A DNA stretch of 63,787 nucleotides from DASUFE01 sp036274675 (GTDB lineage Bacteria; Pseudomonadota; Gammaproteobacteria; HTCC5015), in assembly GCA_036274675.1 (NCBI GenBank), contig DASUFE010000012.1, positions 1 through 63,787 on the forward strand, written 5' to 3'. Position numbers and translations under genes: made by a program. Position 1 is the stretch's first letter; each line of letters opens with the position of its first letter. Positions 19,028 to 27,200 of this stretch are shown in pieces. The notes beneath the pieces are model-generated. The model made no database searches. It was not told the origin of the DNA and saw nothing but the letters and a program-made list of their open reading frames with translations.

Positions 19028-20035
19028 ATGAAAATTCTGGTTACAGGTTCGGCCGGTTTTATCGGTTCCGCGCTTTGTCTGCGCCTGCTTGAGCGCGGCG
19101 ATGACGTCATCGGCCTGGACAACATGAACGATTACTACGACGTTTCCCTGAAGGAAGCCCGGCTCAAACGCAATCATGCCTATGAAAAATACATCCATTT
19201 CCGCGGCGCTCTGGAAAATCGCGACGAAGTCGCGGCGATTTTCAAAGAGTATGAGCCGCAGCGCGTGGTCAACCTCGCCGCACAGGCCGGGGTCCGCTAT
19301 TCACTGATCAATCCCCACGCCTATGTGCAGAGCAACCTGGTCGGATTCGCCAATATCCTCGAAGCCTGCAGGGCAGGCCGGGTGGAAAACCTGGTCTACG
19401 CCTCAAGCAGTTCGGTCTACGGCGCCAATACCAGGCTCCCGTTTTCCGTGCATGACAACGTCGACCATCCACTCAGCCTGTACGGCGCCACCAAAAAGGC
19501 CAATGAATTGATGGCGCATACCTACAGCCATTTATACAGCCTGCCCACCGTGGGACTGCGCTTTTTTACGGTCTATGGTCCCTGGGGACGTCCGGATATG
19601 TCGCCTTTCCTCTTCACCAAAAACATACTCGCCGGAAAACCGATCGATGTCTTTAACAATGGCCGCCATTCCCGGGATTTCACTTACATCGACGATATAG
19701 TGGAAGGCGTGATCCGGACACTCGACAAGATCCCGGAGCCAAACGCGGCCTGGTCCGGCGACAGGCCGGACCCGGGAACCGCCAGGGCGCCTTACCGGCT
19801 GTATAACATCGGCAATCATCAGCCGGTGGAACTGCTCGATTACATCGCCGCTATCGAGGAGTGCGCCGGCCGCAAGGCGCAGCTGAACCTGCTGCCGATG
19901 CAGCCCGGCGACGTACCCGACACCTTCGCCGACGTAAAGGCGCTGATGGATGACGTGGGTTATAAACCCGGCACTCCGCTCAAAACCGGCATCCGCCGCT
20001 TCGTCGACTGGTACCGCGACTATTACAAAGTCTGA
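19028..20035 (+). CDS. UDP-glucuronate 4-epimerase-type extended SDR
   Basis: A 335-residue NAD-dependent sugar-nucleotide epimerase. The Rossmann start is ILVTGSAGFIGSALCLRLLERG (GxxGxxG), then DNMNDYYDVSLKEARL, the catalytic ASSSSVYG and YGATKKANE (YxxxK), and FFTVYGPWGRPDMSPFLFTKNI. The last block, together with the NDYYDVSLK segment, is typical of enzymes that interconvert UDP-glucuronate and UDP-galacturonate for polysaccharide synthesis. No glycosyltransferases are adjacent, so the pathway it serves is unknown. Specificity is inferred from motif similarity. Confidence 0.9.
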   Translation: MKILVTGSAGFIGSALCLRLLERGDDVIGLDNMNDYYDVSLKEARLKRNHAYEKYIHFRGALENRDEVAAIFKEYEPQRVVNLAAQAGVRYSLINPHAYVQSNLVGFANILEACRAGRVENLVYASSSSVYGANTRLPFSVHDNVDHPLSLYGATKKANELMAHTYSHLYSLPTVGLRFFTVYGPWGRPDMSPFLFTKNILAGKPIDVFNNGRHSRDFTYIDDIVEGVIRTLDKIPEPNAAWSGDRPDPGTARAPYRLYNIGNHQPVELLDYIAAIEECAGRKAQLNLLPMQPGDVPDTFADVKALMDDVGYKPGTPLKTGIRRFVDWYRDYYKV

Positions 20036-20106
20036 TCCTCGAGGGCGAAGCCCCGGGTAAAAGAAGCCCCGAGTAAAAATGGTGCGAATAGTAATACGAA
20101 CCCTTT

Positions 20107-21024
20107 TTAACGCCGTACTGCCCAGCGCAGTACTTTCGAGATAAATTCGGCACAAATAACCGGCCACTGATACAGCACCAATCCCGAAAAAATCAGCAGC
20201 GCTCCCGCCCAAACCGAAGGACTCAAGGACTCGGCGTTCAGCAAGTGGCCGAGCAGCATCGCCAATACCGGCGTAATTAAAGGAATCAGCATCGCGCTTC
20301 CGGCCGACATTTCCTTGAGAACCCGATAATAGAGCAGAAAACCGATGAACGAACCGACCACTCCGAGGTACAACACGGCCCCCAGAGTACGCGCCGGTAT
20401 CGCGGAAATGTTTAAGGATTCGCCCATGGCAAAGCTCGCTCCCAGCATCAGCGGCACTGAAAGCAGCAAACCGCCGGTATTGATCATTGCGGACGAATAA
20501 TCGGCGGACAGGCGTTTGACCAGCACCAGGCTGAGCGAATAAAAGATTACGCCCAGAGTCATACCCAGCACGCCTTTCCAGCCGTCCGCGCCCAGATGCA
20601 GCTCGTGGTAAAAAACCACCGTCAGGCCGATCAAGCCGAAGACCGCCCCCGCTATTTTATGGCCGCGAAAAAAATCCTCACCCAGCCACAGCCAGGCAAA
20701 AAAGCCGGTGACGATGAGCGACAGGCCGAACAGCACCGCGATCATGCCGGAACTGATGAACCGCGAGGACCAGTAGGTGGCCATCATCGCGCCGAATATG
20801 CCGATAACCGCGCTGCCGTAGATCCGCAGCGCTCCACGCTCGAATGAAAGCCGGCCACCGTGAAAACGCAGCAACAACCAGGACAGCAGCAGACCGATGA
20901 CCGAGCGACCGGCGAGAGCGGCCGCGAAACCCAGACCTTCCGCACTCCATTTGATGCCGAGCGGCGTCGTGCTCCAGATCAGGACCAGGCCCGCATAAGC
21001 CAATAACGGATTGATTCCTCTCAT
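20107..21024 (-). CDS. EamA/DMT-superfamily exporter
   Basis: A 305-residue protein with ten predicted transmembrane helices arranged as two EamA repeats (residues about 5-135 and 150-290). The first begins LLAYAGLVLIWSTTPLGIKW, a typical EamA opening; the second ends LITPVLAMLLGHLLNAESLSPSVWAGALLIFSGL. DMT exporters move amino acids or other small metabolites outward. I start at ATG 21024 after GGAG rather than 21078, because a terminator-like hairpin occupies 21034-21071. A strong promoter, a Cys-codon leader peptide and that hairpin precede it, suggesting attenuation. Confidence 0.9.
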   Translation of the reverse strand: MRGINPLLAYAGLVLIWSTTPLGIKWSAEGLGFAAALAGRSVIGLLLSWLLLRFHGGRLSFERGALRIYGSAVIGIFGAMMATYWSSRFISSGMIAVLFGLSLIVTGFFAWLWLGEDFFRGHKIAGAVFGLIGLTVVFYHELHLGADGWKGVLGMTLGVIFYSLSLVLVKRLSADYSSAMINTGGLLLSVPLMLGASFAMGESLNISAIPARTLGAVLYLGVVGSFIGFLLYYRVLKEMSAGSAMLIPLITPVLAMLLGHLLNAESLSPSVWAGALLIFSGLVLYQWPVICAEFISKVLRWAVRR

Positions 21025-21033
21025 ACAAACTCC

Positions 21034-21071
21034 AAAAAAAAAGCCGCAACGGTATGTACCACTGCGGCTTT
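21034..21071 (-). terminator. Terminator-type hairpin in the EamA-gene leader (putative attenuator)
   Basis: On the minus strand AAAGCCGCA pairs with TGCGGCTTT, the interior closes further as GGTA/TACC, and nine T follow. It ends about nine bases before the start codon of the exporter, overlapping its ribosome-binding region. No other minus-strand gene upstream needs a terminator, so a conditional role is the simplest reading. Confidence 0.8.
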
Positions 21072-21098
21072 CCGGCAAAACCGGGTTGTATTTTCAGA

Positions 21099-21161
21099 TC
21101 ATACGAACCCGCGAGCCATGCCGCCGCAACAGGCGCAGCGCCACAGTCTCACTCGTTTCAT
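21099..21161 (-). CDS. Putative 20-residue leader peptide with a Cys-Ala-Cys-Cys run
   Basis: ATG AAA CGA GTG AGA CTG TGG CGC leads into TGC GCC TGT TGC GGC GGC and a stop at 21099. The reading frame lies between a promoter with a perfect -35 box and an intrinsic-terminator hairpin in front of the EamA exporter. In-frame ATG codons at 21167 and 21176 are alternative starts, and no clear ribosome-binding site is visible. The 8-mer GTTGCGGC over the Cys codons recurs in the 3' arm of the terminator, so the two can compete for the same 5' arm. Translation is not proven. Confidence 0.5.
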   Translation of the reverse strand: MKRVRLWRCACCGGMARGFV

Positions 21162-21184
21162 ATGCATAAATAACATGGCCGGCA

Positions 21185-21212
21185 AGCATATACCTTAACG
21201 GCGCGGTGTCAA
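21185..21212 (-). promoter_or_regulatory. Sigma-70 promoter of the EamA transcript
   Basis: On the minus strand TTGACA (21212-21207) and TATGCT (21190-21185) are 16 bp apart. Transcription would start near 21178 and give a leader of about 150 nt containing the short Cys-rich frame and the terminator hairpin. Confidence 0.7.
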
Positions 21213-21373
21213 TCGCATTGTTGAGCTTTAAAAGCACCCTCGCCCGGAGATTCTGCGACGCCATACAGGCTGCCTCTTACGCCGGACAGGGTAAATTGTT
21301 TTGCAAGCGAGAGGGCATACGCCTAAAATCAGGCTTCGCTCGGGCGTCAGCCTATACCGGGAGCATAACTATA

Positions 21374-22318
21374 ATGAGCGAACATCGCATATGCATCATG
21401 GGCGGCACCGGCTTCGTTGGTCGGCATCTGGCCGCGCGACTCAATGAACTGCAAATACCGGCCAAAATCCTGACGCGGCGCCGCGACCGGCAACGCGCAG
21501 TCCTGGTGCTGCCGCTGACGCAAGTCGTCGAGATCAACGTCTACGATTACGAGCGGCTGAAAAAGGAGCTCGTCGGCTACGATACCGTCATCAATCTGGT
21601 CGGCATTCTGAACGAAAGCGGACACTCCGGCGCGGGTTTTCACAAGACCCATGTCAGCCTCACGCGCAACGTCGTCGATGCCTGCATCAGCGCGGGTTGC
21701 AAGCGGCTGCTGCACATGAGCGCCCTCAATGCCAACAGCAATCATCCTTCCAGCTTCTACCTGCGGACCAAGGGCATGGCCGAAGACTACGTCCATACCT
21801 TCGCCCGCGGCATCCGGGCCACCAGTTTCCGGCCGTCGGTGATCTTCGGGGACGGCGACAGCTTTTTTAACCGCTTCGCGGGGCTGTTGAAACTCGCCCC
21901 CTATTACTTCCCGCTCGCCTGTCCGGATACCCGCTACGCACCGGTATACGTGGGTGACGTGGTGCAGCAGTTCATCGCGGCGCTCGACAATCCCGCGACC
22001 TATGGTAAACGGATCGAACTGTGCGGCCCTGAAACCTACACCCTGCGACAACTGGTCGAATACACCGCCGAAGTGCTCGGCCTCCCCCGCAGGATTGTCG
22101 GCCTGCCGGACTTCGCCGCGAAACTGCAGGCGAACATAATGGAATACGTGCCGGGTAAACCCTTCTCCCGGGATAACTACCATTCCATGCAGAAAGACAA
22201 TGTCTGTAGCAGCGGCATTATCGCGGCCACCAGTTTGAAAGCGGTGGTGCCGGGATACCTGCTGAACCGGAACACCCGCAATCGCTACAATCTGTTCCGC
22301 CAGGAATACGGCCGCTGA
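21374..22318 (+). CDS. NDUFA9-like complex I-associated NAD(P)-binding protein
   Basis: A 314-residue atypical SDR. It has the Rossmann motif ICIMGGTGFVGRHLAARL, VINLVGILNESG, a Ser-rich HMSALNANSNHPSSFYLRTKGMAE in place of the catalytic YxxxK, and PSVIFGDGDSFFNRFAGLLKLAPYYFPL. This last block is typical of the family related to mitochondrial NDUFA9. The role in bacteria is uncertain (quinone or respiratory-chain related). The start ATG 21374 follows GGGAG; the open frame continues upstream across the EamA promoter and is not coding there. cca lies 67 bp downstream. Confidence 0.88.
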   Translation: MSEHRICIMGGTGFVGRHLAARLNELQIPAKILTRRRDRQRAVLVLPLTQVVEINVYDYERLKKELVGYDTVINLVGILNESGHSGAGFHKTHVSLTRNVVDACISAGCKRLLHMSALNANSNHPSSFYLRTKGMAEDYVHTFARGIRATSFRPSVIFGDGDSFFNRFAGLLKLAPYYFPLACPDTRYAPVYVGDVVQQFIAALDNPATYGKRIELCGPETYTLRQLVEYTAEVLGLPRRIVGLPDFAAKLQANIMEYVPGKPFSRDNYHSMQKDNVCSSGIIAATSLKAVVPGYLLNRNTRNRYNLFRQEYGR

Positions 22319-22385
22319 CCGCACAAGCTTTTCGTTTTCCCGGCGGAGCCTTATCATAATCCGACCCATAGGACGGATTCCCATC

Positions 22386-23528
22386 ATGAAAATCTATCTG
22401 GTAGGCGGCGCGGTGCGCGACAAACTGCTCGGATTGCCCGTCCGGGAACGCGACTGGGTGGTGGTGGGCGCCACTCCAGAGCAGCTTCTGGCTCAGGGCT
22501 ACACCCGCGTCGGACAAAATTTTCCGGTATTCCTCCATCCCGAAACCAAGGAAGAATACGCGCTTGCCCGCAGCGAGCGTAAAACCGGGCCGGGTTACAA
22601 GGGTTTTGAATTCAGTTTCACGCCGGATATCAGCCTGGAAGAGGATCTGCGCCGGCGCGACCTCACCATCAACGCCATGGCTGAAGACGCAGCGGGAACG
22701 ATTACCGATCCTTATGGCGGGCGGCAGGACCTGCAGAATCGCGTGCTGCGCCATGTCTCACCCGCTTTCGTCGAAGACCCGCTGCGGGTGTTGCGAGTGG
22801 CGCGCTTCACGGCGCAGCTGGCGGGTTTCGATTTTCGCATTGCCGATGAGACCCTCGAATTGATGCGTCGCATTGTCGCCGCGGGAGAGATCAAACATCT
22901 GGTGGCGGAACGCGTCTGGCAAGAGCTGCACAAGGCGCTGCAAGCTCCCGGCCCGCAACATTTCCTGCACGCGCTGCAGCAGGCGGGCGCGCTGGCGCAA
23001 TTACTCGCGGACGCACCCTTCGATTTCGACAAGGCGATCGCCGCTCTCGACCAGGCCTGCGCCCTGAGCAAGGATCCGCTGGTACGCTACGCAGCCATGC
23101 TGTCCGCCGCCGACAGCGCCATGACGGTCACGGCCCTTGGCGAGCGCTTGCGGGTACCCAAGGCTTTCACGGAGCTCGCCGAATTGCTGCAGGCACGGCA
23201 CAAATTCTTTATCGACAGCGTACAGTTGCCGCCGCCCGACATACTCGAAGGTCTGAAAGCGCTGGACGCATTCCGGCGCCCCGAACGTTTCGAGCAGTTT
23301 CTGCTCGCCGCCGAAGCAGTCGCGCGCGCCCAGCCGGGTCGCGCGCACTGGCCGGTGCCCCAGCGCGAATACCTGCACACCGCGCTGGCGCAGGCGCGGG
23401 CCATCAACGCCAAGGATCTCACCAAGGTACGGCTGGAAGGCGAGGAACTGGCGAAGGAACTGGACTCCCATCGCCGCGCCGCAATCAGCAAGATCAAACG
23501 CACCTACCGCTGGGCTAAATTTAATTAA
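22386..23528 (+). CDS. cca: CCA tRNA nucleotidyltransferase, HD domain degenerate
   Basis: Cca adds or repairs the 3'-CCA end of tRNAs. The 380 residues follow E. coli Cca closely in the first half: MKIYLVGGAVRDKLLG, RERDWVVVGATPEQLLAQGY, FPVFLHPETKEEYALARSERK, EEDLRRRDLTINAMA, HVSPAFVEDPLRVLRVARF. The second half lacks the HD motif: where E. coli has a CHDLGK segment this protein has AAMLSAADSAM. It should therefore act as nucleotidyltransferase without the 2'-phosphohydrolase activity of the enteric enzyme. Confidence 0.96.
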   Translation: MKIYLVGGAVRDKLLGLPVRERDWVVVGATPEQLLAQGYTRVGQNFPVFLHPETKEEYALARSERKTGPGYKGFEFSFTPDISLEEDLRRRDLTINAMAEDAAGTITDPYGGRQDLQNRVLRHVSPAFVEDPLRVLRVARFTAQLAGFDFRIADETLELMRRIVAAGEIKHLVAERVWQELHKALQAPGPQHFLHALQQAGALAQLLADAPFDFDKAIAALDQACALSKDPLVRYAAMLSAADSAMTVTALGERLRVPKAFTELAELLQARHKFFIDSVQLPPPDILEGLKALDAFRRPERFEQFLLAAEAVARAQPGRAHWPVPQREYLHTALAQARAINAKDLTKVRLEGEELAKELDSHRRAAISKIKRTYRWAKFN

Positions 23529-23536
23529 TACTTTAT

Positions 23537-23777
23537 CTCTCGCGGAGACGCAGAGAGCGCTGGGATATAAGAAGAAGACCTCTCACGGAGGCACGGAGAA
23601 CACGGAGAGGTTAAAAATTAACACAAAGGATATTAAAGAAAATTTTCGGAAACCATAAAACATATGGACGCATCAAGTATTCCATCGAAACTTCCTGGCA
23701 ACCCATCATTTATCCCTGTGTTCCCCGTGCTTCCGTGAGAAACTTTCTTGATTTGATCTTAGCGTTCTCTGCGCCAT
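23537..23777. repeat. Nested inverted-repeat element
   Basis: The segment 23581-23605 (TCTCACGGAGGCACGGAG...) has a diverged reverse complement at 23714-23740, and outside it GCAGAGAGCGCT at 23550-23561 pairs with AGCGTTCTCTGC at 23761-23772. The spacer is AT-rich. It fills the gap between cca and the TSUP gene and contains no open frame. The same word set (ACGCGGAGAACAC, CTCCGCGAGAG) recurs at 54124-54196 and near 33785, so this is a dispersed repeat family. Confidence 0.7.
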
Positions 23778-23789
23778 AAGAATATAAAC

Positions 23790-24533
23790 ATGTTGGCTGA
23801 TATTTCATTGCGGTTTGCCTTGGTACTGAGCCTGCTGGCGGTGTTCGCGGGAGCGGCCGCTTCGGTGGTCGGTTTCGGCATCGGCAGCCTGCTGACGCCT
23901 TTTCTCGCGCTGCGCATGGGAGCCGACGTAGCAATCGCGGTGGTCGTGCTGCCGCATCTCGCCGGGGGAACGTTACGCGGCTGGCGGCTGCGCCACCACA
24001 TCGACCGGACCGTGCTGCTGCGGTTCGGCGCCTTGAGCGCGGCGGGCGCGCTGCTCGGCGCGCTCTTCTTCTCCCGAATGGCGCCCCTATTGCTGACCCG
24101 GATACTGGGGCTGCTGCTGTTGCTGACCGCGAGCGCGGGACTGGCCGGCTGGACCGAGCGCTGGCAGCCGCGCGGGCTCCTCGCCTGGGCGCTCGGATTG
24201 CTGTCGGGTTTTTTCGGCGGCGTAGCCGGGAACCAGGGCGGACTGCGCGCAGCGGGACTGAGCGCATTCAACCTCGCGCCCGTTACATTTGTCGCTACGT
24301 CTACCGTAATCGGGATCTTCATCGACCTGGTGCGGGCGCCGGTCTACGTTAACGCCGCGGGCCCGCGTCTGCTGGAGCTATGGCAGTTGATCGGGATGCT
24401 CAGTGCCGGCGTACTGCTCGGCACGCTGGCGGGAGAACGCCTGTTGCTGGGTTTATCAGCCAAAACCTTCCGCGCCCTGATATCGACAGCCATAGGAATA
24501 CTCGGACTCTGGTTCCTGTTCGTGCCCGCTTGA
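23790..24533 (+). CDS. TSUP/TauE-SafE family membrane permease
   Basis: A 247-residue protein with about eight transmembrane helices and the two glycine-rich repeats of the TSUP family: AAASVVGFGIGSLLTPFLALRMGADVAIAVVVLPH and LLSGFFGGVAGNQGGLRAAGLSAFNLAPVTFVATST. Members transport sulfite, sulfoacetate, taurine or other anions, usually outward; the substrate here is not evident. No ribosome-binding site is visible before ATG 23790, which lies 13 bp after the repeat element, so that insertion may have replaced the original upstream region. Confidence 0.9.
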   Translation: MLADISLRFALVLSLLAVFAGAAASVVGFGIGSLLTPFLALRMGADVAIAVVVLPHLAGGTLRGWRLRHHIDRTVLLRFGALSAAGALLGALFFSRMAPLLLTRILGLLLLLTASAGLAGWTERWQPRGLLAWALGLLSGFFGGVAGNQGGLRAAGLSAFNLAPVTFVATSTVIGIFIDLVRAPVYVNAAGPRLLELWQLIGMLSAGVLLGTLAGERLLLGLSAKTFRALISTAIGILGLWFLFVPA

Positions 24534-24568
24534 AAGGCCGGGATCCAGGCACGGGCGGCGGGGCTTAA

Positions 24569-24698
24569 CAGCTCGTTGAAAAACGAGCTGCTGGCGCCGC
24601 ACCGAAAATCAAACACAATAGGTGTTCGATTTTCGGAGCAAGATGTGGATTCACTTTACGCCGAAGTGAGTTGAAAAAGGCCATGGATCTTTTTCGAC
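24569..24698. repeat. Row of four hairpins between convergent genes
   Basis: Four inverted repeats follow each other: 24569-24590 (9 bp, GAAA loop), 24602-24636 (15 bp with one wobble, five-base loop), 24651-24669 (6 bp) and 24670-24698 (10 bp with one wobble). They lie between the stops of the TSUP gene (plus) and vanZ-like gene (minus). They may act as a bidirectional transcript end or form a structured repeat. Confidence 0.75.
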
Positions 24699-24704
24699 TA
24701 CCTG

Positions 24705-25100
24705 TCAGGAGCCGAACAAGGCGGTTTCCAACCGATACAACAACTGATCGAAAGAGGTTTTGCCCAGCATCCAGGCGAACAATACGCCCGTGCTGTTGGC
24801 CAGCATGTCCAGAACGTCGAAATGCCGCAGCGGATGGAAGCTCTGCAGCACCTCGATCCCGGCTCCGAACAATATGAACACCGCGGCCAGCAACAGCCGC
24901 GCCTGCGGTTGTGGAAACAGTTGCAGCCACCACCCCATCAGCACTGTGTAACCGGCCGCATGGTAGAGCTTGTCGGTGTGACCCGGCATACTGATATAGG
25001 GAGATGACACCAGGGATAAAACGGCGATCAGCCCCCACCAGATCAGGCCCACGCCCAGCCACAGGTATCTTTTTTGCAGACGCGGATCGACCCTGAGCAT
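24705..25100 (-). CDS. VanZ-like membrane protein
   Basis: A 131-residue protein with four transmembrane helices. The VanZ pattern is present: SMPGHTDKLYHAAGYTVLMGWW in the loop after helix 1, FILFGAGIEVLQSFHPLRHFDVLDMLANSTGVLFAW at the end. VanZ-like proteins are linked to low-level teicoplanin resistance in enterococci, but in Gram-negatives the role is unknown. It lies 24 bp downstream of uppP, suggesting a link to envelope lipid or undecaprenyl metabolism. Confidence 0.88.
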   Translation of the reverse strand: MLRVDPRLQKRYLWLGVGLIWWGLIAVLSLVSSPYISMPGHTDKLYHAAGYTVLMGWWLQLFPQPQARLLLAAVFILFGAGIEVLQSFHPLRHFDVLDMLANSTGVLFAWMLGKTSFDQLLYRLETALFGS

Positions 25101-25124
25101 TAAATTCCAGACCGCAAACTCTGA

Positions 25125-25934
25125 TCAGGCATACAGGGCGAACAATACGGCGCCGAGGCACAGCCGGTAGACGACGAAGGGCAGCATTCCAATGCCGCTG
25201 ATGAGCTTCAAAAAATAATGGATGCAGAAAAGCGCGCTGATTGCCGACACCATCGCTCCGAGGAGCATATCGTGCCATACCAGCGTGTCCTGGCTGTGAG
25301 ACATGTCCACCACCAGCATGAGAGCGCTTGCCAGCATGATGGGTACGGAAAGCAGGAAGGAGAAACGCGCCGCCTCCTGCGGCGTCAACCCTCGCGCCAG
25401 ACCCATAGTGATCGTAATACCGGAACGGGATGTACCGGGAATCAGGGCGACAGCCTGCGCGACACCGATCAGCAGCGTATCCCAAACAGTCAGTTGATAT
25501 TCATTCTTGTATTTTGAACCGAAGTACCACGCCAGCCATAACAGAATCCCGAATACGACGGTGGTTACGGCAATCACCAAGGGTGAACGCAAATAGGTTT
25601 CCACATAGGGTTTGCCGAAGAGGCCGCAAAGCCCGGCCGGAACAGTGCCCAGGATAATCAGCCAGGCGAGGCGACTGTTCTTCGTATGCCGAAGGCCGGA
25701 CGGGGAAGGAATGATCGAGCGGCACCAATCCGCCGCCATCGCCCACAATTGCTGGCGGAAATACAACAGCAGCGCCGTCAGCGTGCCGGCATGCAGCGCC
25801 ATGTCAAAGTAGAGACCCTGATCGGGCCAGCCCAGGATGCGCGGCACCAATATCAGATGCGCCGAACTGGAAATCGGCAGAAACTCGGTCAGACCCTGAA
25901 CCAGAGCCAAAACGACGATATGCAGCGAATCCAT
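25125..25934 (-). CDS. uppP: Undecaprenyl-diphosphate phosphatase UppP (BacA)
   Basis: UppP dephosphorylates undecaprenyl diphosphate to recycle the lipid carrier of peptidoglycan and polysaccharide synthesis. The 269 residues span about eight membrane segments and include both catalytic boxes: LVQGLTEFLPISSSAHLILV (Glu/Ser-rich) and ALIPGTSRSGITITMGLARG. ATG 25934 follows GAGGAGA. It is the middle gene of midA-uppP-vanZ with gaps of 16 and 24 bp. Confidence 0.97.
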   Translation of the reverse strand: MDSLHIVVLALVQGLTEFLPISSSAHLILVPRILGWPDQGLYFDMALHAGTLTALLLYFRQQLWAMAADWCRSIIPSPSGLRHTKNSRLAWLIILGTVPAGLCGLFGKPYVETYLRSPLVIAVTTVVFGILLWLAWYFGSKYKNEYQLTVWDTLLIGVAQAVALIPGTSRSGITITMGLARGLTPQEAARFSFLLSVPIMLASALMLVVDMSHSQDTLVWHDMLLGAMVSAISALFCIHYFLKLISGIGMLPFVVYRLCLGAVLFALYA

Positions 25935-25950
25935 TATCTCTCCTCGAAAA

Positions 25951-27138
25951 CTACAACCGGTGACTGCGGTCGGCTCCGCCGAAACCGCTCAGCGCGCGAT
26001 TATACGCTTTGTGCAGGGCTAAAACCTTGAACCGCTCGCCCATTTCGGAAGGCAGCAGCAAAGCTTTCAACTGCTGCGCGCGCTGCAGGACGGCCATGTC
26101 TTGCATAGACTCCTCCGCGCACAGCCGCTCGATCCCGCCATTCACCAGAAACCCCGCCTGATCGATAAAGCCGCCCACTTCAAATCCAGCCGCGAGCCCC
26201 GCCGCCGCAACGGCGCTGAAATCGACGAAGGCGGTGATATCCTGCAGACCGACCAGCATCAGCGGATTATCGTGCATTCGATGCCGGTAATGGCAGGATA
26301 GCGTGCCCATTGCGCGTTCGGGCAAATAATATTCGGCCCGCGGATAACCGTAATCAATCAGCAGTGCCACCCCGGAATCCAGACTGTGCCACAGCGCCTG
26401 CAGCCAGGGGGCGAGACCCGGGTTCCACTCCGAGGTATACGCTTCCGGCAGCGCATACCCTAAATCCCGTTGTATCTCCTGCAAGGCCCGCTGCAATTCC
26501 GGAGCTGCAGGGCGCAGCGTCCATTCGAAACCATCTCTGGATCCGGCGGCCACATGCAACTCCCGCAAACCGTCGGCATGACATTGAAAGCGCCGTACCG
26601 GCATCGCGTCCAGTACTTCGTTCGCGAGCACGACACCCTTGAATTGAAAATGATCGAGGTTTGACAACCAGTGCACGCGCGAGAGTAACTGCGGAACCCG
26701 TGCGCCGATTGTCTCACGTTGGCGCTGCTGCAGCTCGGCGCTCAGTTCCAGAATGTAATAATGTTCGGGCAAGCGGTCCCGCTGCGCCAGGAATTGCAGA
26801 ATGTCGGAGGCCATCACACCCGAACCGGCGCCGAATTCGAGTATCGAGGCCCGGGGGATGTGCTGCATGACTTCCAGACACTGGCCCGCCAGGCAAAAGG
26901 AAAACAGTGGCGAGACTTCCGGCGCGGTGATGAAATCGCCGCCGTCGCCGAACTTGCGCAGGCCCGTCATGTAATAGCCGAGCCCCGCTTCATACAGGGC
27001 CATACGCATGAAATCGGCGAAGGGTATGGACCCTTCCCGCTCGATCTGCCCCCGGATATGCCGGCTCAGGGCTTCACTATAAGCAATCGCCTCGGACGGA
27101 GGCGGCGGCAAATCCTGCAGCGGGGTCTGAAACTTCAT
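25951..27138 (-). CDS. MidA/NDUFAF7-type SAM-dependent methyltransferase
   Basis: A 395-residue class I methyltransferase of the COG1565 family. Motifs are the N-terminal IPFADFMRMALYEAGLGYYM, GDFITAPEVSPLFSFCLAGQCLEV, SAM motif I ILEFGAGSGVMASDIL, ILELSAELQQRQRETI, and ANEVLDAMPVRRF. The mitochondrial relative NDUFAF7 methylates an arginine of a complex I subunit. Whether the bacterial protein does so is not known. It begins the midA-uppP-vanZ group and diverges from the pteridine-reductase gene. Confidence 0.93.
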   Translation of the reverse strand: MKFQTPLQDLPPPPSEAIAYSEALSRHIRGQIEREGSIPFADFMRMALYEAGLGYYMTGLRKFGDGGDFITAPEVSPLFSFCLAGQCLEVMQHIPRASILEFGAGSGVMASDILQFLAQRDRLPEHYYILELSAELQQRQRETIGARVPQLLSRVHWLSNLDHFQFKGVVLANEVLDAMPVRRFQCHADGLRELHVAAGSRDGFEWTLRPAAPELQRALQEIQRDLGYALPEAYTSEWNPGLAPWLQALWHSLDSGVALLIDYGYPRAEYYLPERAMGTLSCHYRHRMHDNPLMLVGLQDITAFVDFSAVAAAGLAAGFEVGGFIDQAGFLVNGGIERLCAEESMQDMAVLQRAQQLKALLLPSEMGERFKVLALHKAYNRALSGFGGADRSHRL

Positions 27139-27200
27139 AAAACGGCAAACCGCATAAAACAGATTTGTAAATTAATGCTTACGCTAAGTAAACTAGCTCG

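Noticed and set aside
21347..22387. 346-residue minus-strand frame opposite the NDUFA9-like gene
   Set aside because: Antisense to a clear SDR gene; sequence has no recognisable domain.
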